From contig JBAMDO010000055.1 in the NCBI GenBank assembly GCA_037074765.1, positions 186,001 through 250,000 on the forward strand: DNA of 64,000 nucleotides. Reading direction: 5' to 3'. The notes beneath the pieces are model-generated. The model worked only from the letters and a program-made list of their open reading frames with translations. It was not told where the DNA came from and did not search any database. Positions 25,444 through 38,296 of this stretch are shown in pieces. Origin of the DNA: Mansonella perstans (lineage: Eukaryota > Nematoda > Chromadorea > Rhabditida > Onchocercidae). The position numbers and the translations under genes are program-made. Each line of letters opens with the position of its first letter. The stretch's first letter is position 1.

Positions 25444-28400
25444 ATAATACTTAAAGGTAATAAACATATCAAAGACCAATTTTTAGGATTTTTAATCCTT
25501 TACTTTTTTATTCCTATTAACTTTTGTAGCACTGATTGGTCAATTGACAGCATATTTTTTAAGTATTATAAATTATATCTTTTAAAACTTTTCCAATTTT
25601 TTTATTCATAACAAATATAGTTTAAAGAAAACGGTCATTAAGCTAACAGTTTAAACAGTAGTAGATAGCTTAGAATTATTTTCAATAAATTATTGTCATT
25701 GCTAGGAAAATTTCATTGATTAAATTATTAAGCAATTATATGCAAACGTATATGCGTGAGTCTATTTATTCAAACAACACTATCATCATTAAACTACCAA
25801 TGGGTAATATTTCAGCTTAATATTTTATTTACTTTCTTTCTGTATCCTATGGTATGTTAAATATTGCAAATTTGCACTTGCTCTCATATTAAATATTACA
25901 GTTTGCACTTACTATTATGGTAAACATTGCAAATTGCATTCATTTTTATGCTATGATAAATTTTTGATGGAATTCAAAATTTTAATTTAAATTAAATGCT
26001 AAAAAAATTTCATTTTGTTCAATTTAATAATTTTAATTCAAGCACAATATGGAAGTAATTAATTTTCAATGCGAAAGAAATTGATTAATAATCATTTCTT
26101 TCACAAATTATTGTACTCCTAAAGTTTGTCATTAATTTCGCACTTGTCTTAAAAATAATTTTCAAACTTTTCTTACCTTTTATTGATTTGAAACAAAAAT
26201 AGTTTTCTCTAAATGTATTAATTCTTCACAATTTTTTTTTACTGAACTTAAAAAAAATCTCGACGTTCTTTGAATTGTTTTACAATTTTCAAAAATTAAA
26301 TCAGCAAAAATAAATCAAAAAAAAAAACCATTTAATGCAATAATAATCGGAAAATCGCTAGCTATGGTAATAAATATTTTTCCCTATTATTCATTAATAC
26401 ATATGAGAAAAGTCATAGAATACAAATAGCAAGCGGTTGATCCAGGAGCTGCTACCTGTTGTGGTACTAAATGATAATTAGATAGATTGAAGGATGTCGG
26501 TGGAATGAAATGCAATGTTTTTGCATGTAAAAAAAAAAAAAAAAAAAAAACTGTTCCACAAATGTTTGTTGGGTTGTAAAATCATTGCATTTATATTCAA
26601 CAGGAATTTTTTGGGCGTGTTAAACAGATGGGAGGAGGAACAAAATCAGGAAGAACGATCAATCCAGAAATAATACCATACATTCCAAAGTATATTTTCT
26701 ATTTTTCTTAAATACTTAAAATTTTAACTTTAATCATGATATTTATGCTGAAGTATTGTAAACTTTCATGAGAAATAGAAACAAAGCTAATTATGATTAA
26801 AAAATTAAGTAACTCTAATAATTTTTAACTATGATGAAAATGGGACAGTATAAATTTGTTCAGTTACTTAAGCTGCAGTCAATGGTCTATTCTTCCTCAT
26901 TATTACATCATTTCCTGGTTATGGAAAATTACAGGTAACAACAGTTTGCAACGGTCCAATGCTTTATGCAATGAGAATCATTGTCACAACAATTAATAAC
27001 AATAATTTCAGGAAATATCTTTTAATTTTTACAACGAATGCGACCTTGAATTGAGAAAAATCTTGTTGCTGGATAGCTATGATGAATTGAATCAATGAGG
27101 TAGAATTAATCGGTACGGAAAAATGCTCACTGATTTTTATAATTTTTTGTCACTATTATTAATTATTAATTACTTACTTATAGTTACTTCATCTGGCCTA
27201 ATTTAAGAGTCTCATATCCAAGTTATATTATTTTGTTTAGTAAAGTGAAAACTTTCATACTTTCTAAGCAAATAAAATATTAGTCTACTAACATTTATTG
27301 CAAATTTGCAATCAATCAACTGATCAATTAAAAATTCATTGTTTTTTGTAATATTTATCAATAAGAAATAATATTTCTGAGAAGTTTTCAATGAGTTTTG
27401 AAATCAATCAATAATTTATTGATTTCAATGAATTAATCAATCATTATTTTTTCAGGAATTTTTAAATCAATAAAGGGGTTTTTTTTTTCTGTAAACAGAT
27501 ATGGAAAGAGGTAATAACAAATGCTTACAAATGAAAATGAAGAAGTGAAAAAATGGATGAGGGAACAAAAGCGCAAAATTTATGACTGTTACTGCCAACC
27601 ATTTGCGCCTAAACATTTAGCAAATCCAACAAACAAAATTATTTACAGCAATACATTAAACAGCTTAAGGAACAGGTGTTATTGCTCCCACAAGTATTAA
27701 TTATTGAGGTTGAAACCTTAAATTCTGTTTTAGATTAAAATTAAAAATTGATCTATTAATGAATTAATTTAAAAAAATGTAATTTTTCTAAAATAGGTGA
27801 AGTATTTGGGGAAAGAAATGTGAATAAAATGTTGAAAAAGTTTAATATTGTTGATTTTAAGAGTAAGATGAGAAGATTAGACTAATTAGCTAAATCAATT
27901 AAATATCACTGATTACAAAAGAACAGTGCATAAAATTCTATTCAAAAGAAATATTCACTACAGTGTAAAACAATAAATTATTTATTGGAGATTCTACCAT
28001 TCACAGATTCAAAATTCGATTTAATTTAATTTTAAATCTTGGATTTGTAGCATTTAAGCTGTTAATTTCAAATTATCAATAGGGACAAATAAGCTTCAGT
28101 AATAACAATCGAAGAATAATTTAAAAATCAATTAATTAGTTTATGAAAGATTATAAAATACTCAGTCAAAAAATGATATCAAAAATTACCACTGAAACAA
28201 AGTAGTAGACGATATAGCCTGAATTTTCAAGTATTCGGCATAGCTTATGCAAACGAAAGCAGCCAAGACAAATTAGCCCTGCTTAGCTTCTCTTCTATCT
28301 AGTCTAAAATGATTAATTTATGACAACTTGCTAAATAATGTGATTCTCCCTTTGCTTTATCTTTTTCTTAAATTCACCAATTTTTTTTAAATCTAATATT

Positions 28401-30201
28401 TGAATACTTCAATAACTTTAATATGAGTAATACTGTTAAGTTATAAATTGACAATTACAACAAATTATAAATTATTTGATAAATAGAAAATACTGTTTAA
28501 CACTGGACTTTACCCTGTAAATTATTTAAGCTTTAGGACTAGCTTGTTATCTAGCGAAAGTAATGAATGGATGAAAATAGCATTTTATAACAAATAAAAC
28601 TCACCATCTTTGACCTTATAATATTGCTTTTTAATTACAGGCCCATAAGGAATGCATCAAATCAGTTTTTCAATTTTTGAAAATTCATTGATAAAAATCA
28701 GGAATTTTATATTACGACGAGAAACTTTCATTTTAATGGAATGAAGCGGAATAATTTACAATGACAAAAACTCGATAGGACATACACACATTCGTCCTTC
28801 AGCTTTCTGTTTGCTCAGATTTTTTAGTTTACATATCAGCCCACGTACGGCATGAATTAAATAAGAAATTCATGATCCTTTTTTTTTTTGAAAATTTAAT
28901 TGATTCCATTAATTTTACTTAATTTATAAATTCTGCAAAAAAAAAATCAAACGAAAAAATTTAACTGAAAAAAACTTTTAACTAAAATCAATGAATTATT
29001 TCGCATCATTTAGACATTATGTAGTATATTGAAAGTTTCAATTTTGTATCATCCGATTAGCTTCGATTGAAATACTAAAGTATTAATCATAATCAAACGT
29101 AGAATTGTAGAACAAAAAAAAAAGGAATACTATTATCAACAATTATCAGATGCTGGGTTATTTAAAATTTTGAAATAGCATCTGATCATTTAAAGTCTTC
29201 CTTATTTTTTAAATAGTTAAATGAATTATTTAACGAATTAAACGTCGTGAAATTGCTAGCAATAAATTAAGTTCTTTGTCAGGTGTAAAATTCAAATTTA
29301 AACTTAAAAAACTTTAATGATCATTTTAACCAACCACATTTAATGAATTTAGCAATTAATTGAATTAAAACATAGGATAAAAATGATTTTCACCCATTCT
29401 TAACCACATTTTACTTCAACGCTATCACAAATGTCAATAAAACTATGCATAATTTATGTGTAAATATTAGTTGAAGAAATAAAGTCCGATTTATTCCCTG
29501 AGGAATATATTGACATGACAGACATCGATCATCCGATCTGAATCATTCTGATCTGATCTATGCTTTTTGCATTTTCACTTAGCGCGGTCAATATTTTTAC
29601 TTTAGGAGCAAAGAAAAACCCGACTTGAAGGAGCATTCACAGAGAGAAATAATTCCAAACGGGCAACAACATATTTTTGCGGGATGAATGAAAGAAAAAA
29701 AAAAAGATATAACAGTGAAAAGGATGATACGGGGTACTTGACCTTTCATAATTGACTTACAGTTCACTGTCGCTATTTGTTAAGCAAATGAATTCATTGT
29801 GAACGAAATGAGAACTTTTTCTTTTTCCACGAATTTTTTTTTCGAAATTTCACTTAAAAGGAAAAAGTTTTGTTCAAACTTTTGTAATAATTTATTGTTA
29901 TGAATGAATTATTACTATTATTACTGTTAATATTATCATTATTGTTAGTAAATTAAATCTGGGAACTTCCAAACGATCATCCAAAAAGTAAAAATATCAT
30001 CGGACCAAAAAAAACGAAAGAAAGTTGAGATTTATTTTAAAAATTAATTTACAAAGAATATTATGGATTATTGATGATTCATTAGCTATTGTACCCAATA
30101 AGCAGCAATAGTAATTATCAGTAATAGCAATACAAACACTATCACTAATAATAGAGTAAGTGAAGTAATGAAAATTATTATCATTAAAAATATAGAGAAA
30201 T

Positions 30202-30217
30202 AACAACAACAACAACA

Positions 30218-30252
<35 letters not shown>
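30202..30252. repeat. AAC trinucleotide microsatellite
   Basis: About 16 CAA/AAC units with one interruption (AAAACAAC), followed by AATAATAATAATG. It creates a valine/leucine-rich minus-strand open frame that is an artefact of the repeat. Confidence 0.9.
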
Positions 30253-33200
30253 GCAAACAAACAATAATAATAATGATATGAGCAGGAAAATAGAAGTGTT
30301 TTGGAGTTATTTAACCATATTCCCTCCTTGGAGACATATTATTGCGAGTTAATTAAGCCATAAAAGATGGGATGTGAGTATGGTAAGTATAAGGATGGAT
30401 ATTATTGGAGAAAACTCATAAAATATTATTTCTCACTCATACAGATGGCAAGTACTAAAAATTTCATCAGAGAGGATGATGATACGACCGACTTATCACG
30501 GATATATATATATTGTCCCACTTAAGGTCATGCACATTAAATCTTATTTGAAGAGGATCATCATGGATATTACGGTTTTGTTACGTTAAAGTTTAAATGA
30601 ATCAAATTTCATCAAATTCAAACGGTTCATCATTTAATCGTTGCATTTTGGTATTACAGACAAGTAATAAAGCAAATACTAAAACCATAAAATGTCATCA
30701 TTGAGCTTATATTACCAAATTTTGATCAGTTTAAAAAAAAAAGAGAAATTTAAAAGAAAAAAGTTGGAAACTTAAAAAAATTTGTTTCATTTTCAAAAAG
30801 TTTTACTTTTTTTTGAAGGCAGTAGCACAGAACAATGGAAAACAAAAGACCTAAAAGAATTACAGCCTAAATATTTAGGCAGGAAAGAACGGAGAGAATG
30901 ATGACTGTGGAAGAGAGAAGTGGCAGAAAAGCGATTTTCTTACAAAAATGATCGATGGGATTCATCACGTCATTTGCTGATCAGTTGAGGGCGATCGAAT
31001 TGAAAGATAGAAATTTCCAAACGTATCAAATTATGGCTCTTGTCAGTCTTACTTTCCTACATATTTCAATTTTGGTCTTTTTTTTTTAAAAAAAAAAATA
31101 ATTTTAATTTGTCTTTCTTTTGACATGAAACAGGATTGATGTTAACAAAAATTATTTTCTAGTTATGAGCTGAAGTACATGTAAATCAATGTTTAAAGCT
31201 TAATTTAGAAATGAATTTTTCGTGAAGAAACGATAGTAATTTTTTTGGTACTAAATTGCAAAAAAATGATTTTGCAACAATTTCGAAATTGAATCAAAAT
31301 TTTGCTAATATTTTACTAAATAAAATTTTTTTTTTAAAATCGAAACTTTCAGTGAACAATGAAAAACTGAATTCATAGTTCATCAATGATCACAAGTTTC
31401 GTCTTATAGAAGTAGTGTCTTGCCTTTTGCTATATCCATAAGACATTTTAATTTTTACTGAATCTATTATTGAAGTGTGAAAATTTTAAAGTATTTTGAA
31501 TTGTTTTGCGAATTAAAGAAATAATGGAAACTTATTTTGAAGAAAAATTTTTGCGGGAAATGATTTAAATTAAGAGAAAGAGTGAAATTTCGAATTCTAA
31601 ATTTGAGAATGAATGAATGATTAATTTACAAGGACACAATGTTAAAATGTGAATGACACCAAATCGGTAATAAAGTCGATACTTCAATGAATTCAGTGAA
31701 AAAAAAAAACTTCTCAATACTTATTTTCTTGAAGTATATGAATTAGCTGAAATCATTCAGCTGTTTGCAATCAATACTCTACCGTGAATAAACTTTTCCG
31801 TCATTACTTCGCTAACGTTAACAGTTATCAGGCCATTTGTCTGCGATATTGATACAAAAAAAAAAAAAATGAAATTGGGCAGTGAAACTCTAAGCAAATG
31901 AATGTATCAATGAAATTTTCAAATTGTTTACTTTTTGCATTCATTTAAAAACATTTCAAAAGTACTAAAATTTTTTAGTTTATAATTTTTTTACCATGGA
32001 AGTTTTGCAAGAAGAAATTGTGTAAAAAAATCGTAAGAAAAATTTTTGAAAAATATAGCAATGAATAAATATAATAATTAAATTTCAGTCCTCTATTATA
32101 AAATTTTAGTGCTTCACCCTTTTCTTTTTTGCTGCAGCAAATGTAAAAATAAAATAGAAAATAATTGATAAATGAAGTTAAGCTGATACGAGATGTGAAT
32201 TGATACAAGGTGTGAATTAGAATGACTTGATAGTTGATTTGAATATTGTTACTTTAAATTCCCTGCCACTACCGACGTCATATGTCAGAGACGAAATCAT
32301 TTGATAACTTCCAATCTTTATTTGGTGTAAAAAATGTCACTGGATGATGCAGAAAGACCTTTCTAATCATTCAAATCATTAAAAGATATGTTCCGAATCT
32401 GGAAAGAATGTGTAAATTCTTTTTTGTAGGACCATTTTACCGCATGTTGCAAAGATCATTCAAGATGGATAAGTAAAATTAGTTGAATATATTTGGTTAA
32501 ACAGGATAATGTAAAATAATACATTTTAATTTAAAAAAAAAAAGTGAAGTCTATTCTTTAAATGAAGTTTTTACAGTTTGTAATGAAAAAAAATTAATTA
32601 ACTAAAATTTCAAATGTCATTTCTAAATTCTGTCAATTAAATTAAATTTAACAATTTCATCATCAGATAAATACAAATACTAATTTTACGCTTCCAATTT
32701 CAATTTAATAACAGTGAAAGAAAATTTTAGCAGCATTTTTTAATTTCGTCATTTTATTTTAAATTTCAATTATAAATTAGTAAAATTTTATTTGTAAAAA
32801 TCTTTAATAGCAATTTATCATGCATGTCTCGTGAAGAAATATTATAATAAATCTTTTTTAAATCGATTTATTTAAAGTCATATGAAAATTGAAAGGTGTA
32901 AAATTGACATGAAATTTTAACGTTGCAAATTCTAAATTGACATAAAATGACAGATAAATGATGTCATTATTGATTGAGGATTTATTAACAAAATTAGAAA
33001 TAATAAAATTTCATTTCAATTTCTTAATGATGGAAGATTTGTTAACAAAATTAACAGATGAAATTTAATTTTTAAATAAAAATTCACATAGCAAAAAAAA
33101 ATTTCGCTTATCCTTAGCTAAAAATTCTATGAGTAAGTTTATTTACAGTAAAAAGTTGGAATAAAATATTTCAATGAGCTTACGTAAAAATATCGTATTA

Positions 33201-36200
33201 TACATAGCGATTGTCTAATGTCACTTGATAATAGAACAATTTTTTTTTTTTTTTTTTACATAACGACGATGAATTCTCATGTTTAATAATCAATCGGAGA
33301 AATAAAAAGTAGAAGTGAAAGTTCATCCGATATGTCATTTCTAAAAGTAACAGCATTTATTTTGTGTTAGTTAACAAAAGGTCAAATGCGCAATGAATGG
33401 GTCAAATGCGCAGTGAATGAAACATGCATGACAGCTGAGGACAGGTGTTGCAGATACAGAATAAGTGTATTGTACAAGCGTGCAATGAATGCAAGAACAA
33501 ATTACGACACAAACAATACATGTATGCAAGGATGCATGTATATTTTCATTAATGCTATCATTGTCCTTGAAGAATTATTGGTAAATGAATATATCTATGA
33601 GAAGGAAGAATTAGGAATATAATCCGTTAAATTATTTTCTGAATCATTTTACCTTAGAATTTTACAATATGAACTAACATTGTCGCATCTTTTAATAACA
33701 ACATGAGAAAATAACATTGAAATTAGATAAAATTTTGTAATTAACGATATTAATTCATTTTTGAAATTTGTAAATGAAAGAAATCGCAATGGAAATGTTA
33801 ATTAAATTCTATTTTTGATTCAATTTTTTATCTGAAGATATATTAATGCAGTAATAAAAATTAATGAAATAGATAGGTTAATGTAAAAATTAGAACTGAT
33901 AACAGAAATGATATCAGATTAATTGATAATGATCCAGAATATTCAATAAAAAAATATCAACAAATTAATTGCTATTTTTGGTTTTTTCCTCTGATTCGAA
34001 AATCTCATAATTAATTATGTTAAATTATTTGAAATTTCCATTGCAATATTCTTGCCTTTTTCTTTCCTTTTTTTTTTGAATCCGTCATGAAAAATATCAG
34101 AGAAATGACAATATTAAATTCTTTTTCAATCCAGTTCTTAATTTCATTTCTAATTTTTTTTTTTTTTTGCTCTCACGAAAGTAAGACTTTCACAATGATG
34201 ACAATTATAAGCGCACTATATTTCCATACTTTTCCAGTATTTCAAGAAGTACCACTTATGTGGTAGCACTCATCTTGAAGATTTGCCTTCCAAGGTCACT
34301 GGTCAATTTTTATCGCCACCATTTACTTAGAATTGATGAAAAAAAGAAACAAAAATTAAGGCCTTTGAATAGTATCCACTTAGATAGGATTATGAAAGCG
34401 CTAAAAATTATTTCTACAATGTAAATATTATTTTTGTATTTGATGAGAAAGAATGCAAACTTCACCAATTGATTATCAGTAATTTGTGTAATTCCAGTAA
34501 ATTTAAAAAAACCAGTCTATAAATTAAACGGAACTTGAAAGAAAATTGCGCTAAATAATTATTAGTAATTTAAAAGATCAGTCTCTAAGTTACATGAAAC
34601 TTAAAATTTAAGTTTTTTCAGACTATGACAAATGACACATCATTTAGATAATTAAAATTGTTCAAATTATTATATTCATTAGAAATCTTTTTCATAAATT
34701 TTTTTCTTTCAAAACATGGAAATGATAAATTAACGAAATTTAGTCCTTTGAAATGTTCGTCCAAGAAGTTCGACAATGTTCATTTCCATTTGTTCTATCA
34801 ATCATTAAAGAAGCTTGTGTCATTTAAAATGACCACCAACTTCCATTCAATGGTCATAAAATGAACAGAGGCAAAAGAATAGAGAGTAACAATTGCTGGT
34901 TTAAATACTGGCGGTAACTTAAAAGGACATCATTAGTATAGGGCACTCTAAATGCATTACATTCTAAAGATCACATTTCATCTGTACAATCGTCTGAAAG
35001 AATCGTAAAATGAATTTTAATAAAATTCACAATGCATTTTAATGAACAATTCATCAAATTAATGTTAATTTAATAAATTTAAATTTGAATTTGAATTCAG
35101 CATAAAATTAATTTTTATTTGCTTAGTTTAGAATTTGAAATGTCTGTCACAAGAAAAAGTACCTAAATAACAAAAACTTTAAAACTTGAAAATCTTGAAA
35201 AAAAGAAAATTGAAAAAATGTTTTAACAGTATGACTTTTTATACTTTCTAACATTTAAATTTTAACAACAAACATGATGCAATAATTGAAATTTTCTTAA
35301 TGAAAAGAATTTTTGAAATATGTGGCATTATTGGACGAAAGACGGAAGAAAACTTCTGCTGACCTTAATTACGTGTTTTATTGTTCAATCAAAAAGCAAG
35401 ATATGCAGTGATTGGAAAACAATTAGAAGAATGTGCAATAATAATGTTCATTGGAACAGGTGTAAAGCGGTTATTTAAAAGAAAGTGAACATACTCCAAC
35501 AACTGTAATTTTTAACGTTCTCTAAACTGAATAGGTAAATGCCACAACTGAATGCGTAATTCGTAGTTTTACTATTTATGAATGAATGCAGATGGACAAA
35601 GATTAGAAAAGTGGACATTAAAACAGATAAGTAGAAGCATACAGGTGGACAGAGGGACAGTTATGAAATGAAGGAAATAGTATGTTACATTCAAATTATT
35701 GTGGATATTTAATAATGGTGTTGATGGATTAGGAATTCGACAAAATGCTTCAATTATTTAATGCTCAGATATATATATCCAGGAATAATTAATTGTTTAA
35801 AACCTAAAGCACAAGAGAAAGCATTCCTAATTGGCCATGATAAATATTTCAAAATGTAAGAATTGAATGAACTTTTAGTAGTTATTGGACGAAATTGATA
35901 GGTAAATTATATAATTAATTAAAAAATTAATTGAAACAGAAATTTATTAACAAATTCTAATAATTACATAATAATAATTGCAAACAAAGAACAAAAGAGC
36001 TTTTTCTCGGGATTGCAAAAAAAACTCTTAGAGAAACGTTGGAGATATCGCGGGACATTAGCAGATAAGAATAAGATAAAGAATGATAAATAAAATAAAA
36101 CTAGTAAAATATTACTCGTATGCTTGTTTAGGAAATAATTAGGAATAGTCAAATCTAAGAATTATGGAAAGTAGCAAGTTGAGAATACTTAGCATCATCT

Positions 36201-36828
36201 CTCGCTCACTTTCCTCGTAACCTCATAATGTAAGCTTTAATCGGATTAACTCGATAGTCTTGTGCAGCGGGGATTTCATGAGCTCAGCTGTCCACTGTCA
36301 TTTCTAAGAGATCTGCAAGGGATTGTCTAATACTTATGCAATCAGCATGCACTTCAATCAAATATTATCTTCGCTTCATTTCTAAATAGTATTTCCGTGC
36401 TTTCAGTTTTGCATTAATCTATATAAGAACGAGTACTAATAGCAAAATATCACCGTAAATAATATTACACCTGACTGATTTGTCATTTAGGAAAATCTTA
36501 AGTAAAAGAAGAAAGTGGACAAGAGGATAGAATAAATGACCAAATGATTCAATGAGTCATATATAAATAATACACTATACTCCACATCATATTAATCCAA
36601 TCATTTAGTGCCAACAAACAGAATGAATTAAAGACATAAATTAAAAAATAACAGCACAATTGAAAATCCTCATTCAATCATTTCAGTTCAATGCTCCCAC
36701 AAAAATTTTTTTTTTCTTAAGTGACTAAAATTTTTTTTAAGGCAAAATTTAACCCAATGCAGTCTTTCTGCAAGTTTTTTTTAACACAATTTTCCAATTC
36801 ACTACTGTAAAATATCATTAACGATTCG

Positions 36829-38296
36829 AAGATTTCCAAAATTCATTTCACTTACGAAAATAATTGCAATTCACTTGAATGACCATATGATCGTTTTTAA
36901 TTAAATGATTACTAATAATTATATGAGATTTTACTCTCCCCACTCAATGGAATACCATTCTAATCTGATTATGACAAAGAATTTGCGCCTTCTCATCAAA
37001 GGGTGCCATTATTATTGGTCCGTATCCGTAAATCTATCGACAAACAGTTTCTGGAGCCAAAAGATAAATAGCTTATTCCAATCTCTCAACTTTTCTCTCC
37101 ATATGGTTAATGATGTATCGGATATGAAATGATTGATTTCAATGAAAACTCAAATTAGGTTAAACTTAAGTTAATGTTGAGAAAAGATTGGAATTTAATT
37201 GAACTCCCTTCAGAAATTGAGTGTCGCTTAGAAATAATTTTCGGTGAATAAAAATTTATTTATGACAATCGCACTTATGGTCCTCAAATAGAGTCTGCAA
37301 AAAATTTACTTATAAATTGGGATTTGAAACCCAAAGATTTTAACTCAGCGAAGAAATTTTTGATGCTGGCGGTGCTGCCACATCTCATTATATAATTGCC
37401 GACGAACAGTTTATTTGCATTATTTGACTTTCAAATTTTAATTTTCATAATTTCAAACAACAACGAAGCAAAATCATTCAAAGTACTCGCAATACCTTTG
37501 CTAGGCAATTGAAAGAACTGACCATCCTCTCACTCGATCAACTGACTATCAGCTGATCCGGAGTCATCTATCGATAGAAAAGTTGAAGGTGTAAATTACT
37601 TCGCAGTAAAATGAAGTTACTGCAAATACTGATTTTTTTTGAAGCGATGATGCGCTGCCAGTAAATGAAAATAGGTCAAAGGTTGCATGGAAAAATTAAA
37701 AACTTTAGAGAGATCTAACGAAAGAATATGATTTAAAAAAGCTCACGATTTTAATCAAATGACAATCTGCGACAATTTCCAAGTAATGCTTAGCAGTCCG
37801 TGAAATTAGATGCTCTTAAAGATCGAAATTCAGACATTCGATCGTAATTATTTGTACATTTCTCATCATTAACTCACAGATGTTATCAATGCTATGAAAT
37901 TTCAGAATGTGAATTTCAATCAACCAATATTTTTTCATGACCGGAAGTAGAATGCATATTTGAGAAAAAAAGTCATTTTTAACAAACATTTACTTTCTCG
38001 TTATAATTTCCCGGTAGATCGAAGTCGAAATTTACTGACAATATAATGGCATTAATAGGAAGGAAATAAGGGAAGTCGCCTTAAGGATTAGGCCTCGAAC
38101 TCATCATTGGCTACTATGAAAAAACTGCCCGCGAAAAAGTTACATCTCTGAAAAGATTAGAAAATTCCTTTTAGTGCACAGATGGGCGATTGAATGGAAT
38201 GTGTGAAATTGATGCAACACAACTTCTTACATTATTGTCAAATCAATCCAGGAAATAAACTGGGCAATTACCGCCTATTCCTTTAATTATTCCGCA
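36829..38296 (+). repeat. Dispersed 1.45-kb repeat, copy A
   Basis: Direct repeat of 48209-49657 with only scattered substitutions. It starts at AAGATTTCCAAAATTCATTT and ends near CCTATTCCTTTAATTATTC. Coding-like traces on plus include a 75-codon frame (36905-37129) present in both copies with two replacements, and, further on, MLRKDWNLIELPSEIECRLE followed by a stop and NLLINWDLKPKDFNSAKKF. It carries about 70 bp near 37575-37720 that copy B lacks, and lacks about 120 bp near 37878 that copy B has. It may be a duplicated decayed gene or a non-autonomous element. Confidence 0.85.

Larger units (their letters stand above)
16886..36828. other. Long AT-rich region without recognisable genes
   Basis: About 20 kb upstream of the minus-strand membrane-protein gene. 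I saw no run of phased exons on either strand. It holds a GT microsatellite, an AAC microsatellite, many A/T runs and scattered moderately GC-richer islands (for example 17130-17340, 25015-25470, 30860-31010, 35330-35700, 36170-36380) that may be decayed coding pieces, 5' non-coding exons or control elements. The plus-strand 78-codon frame at 33386-33622 is cysteine-bearing but has no splice or start context. Confidence 0.5.

Noticed and set aside
29997..30260. Minus-strand frame with a long valine/leucine run
   Set aside because: The run is produced by the AAC microsatellite; the rest is low-complexity.
33386..33622. 78-codon plus-strand frame with several cysteines
   Set aside because: The start is inside a small local duplication (GGTCAAATGCGCA twice), there is no acceptor or donor, and no family is recognised. 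It is kept as a weak possibility only.
35388..35760. Readable plus-strand pieces (for example MNADGQRLEKWTLKQISRS)
   Set aside because: Short, in different frames, with several stops and no splice sites; not distinguishable from chance by eye.
38041..38110. GCCTCGAACTC motif resembling a tRNA B box
   Set aside because: No A box at the right spacing and no cloverleaf; it lies inside the 1.45-kb repeat and is shared by both copies.
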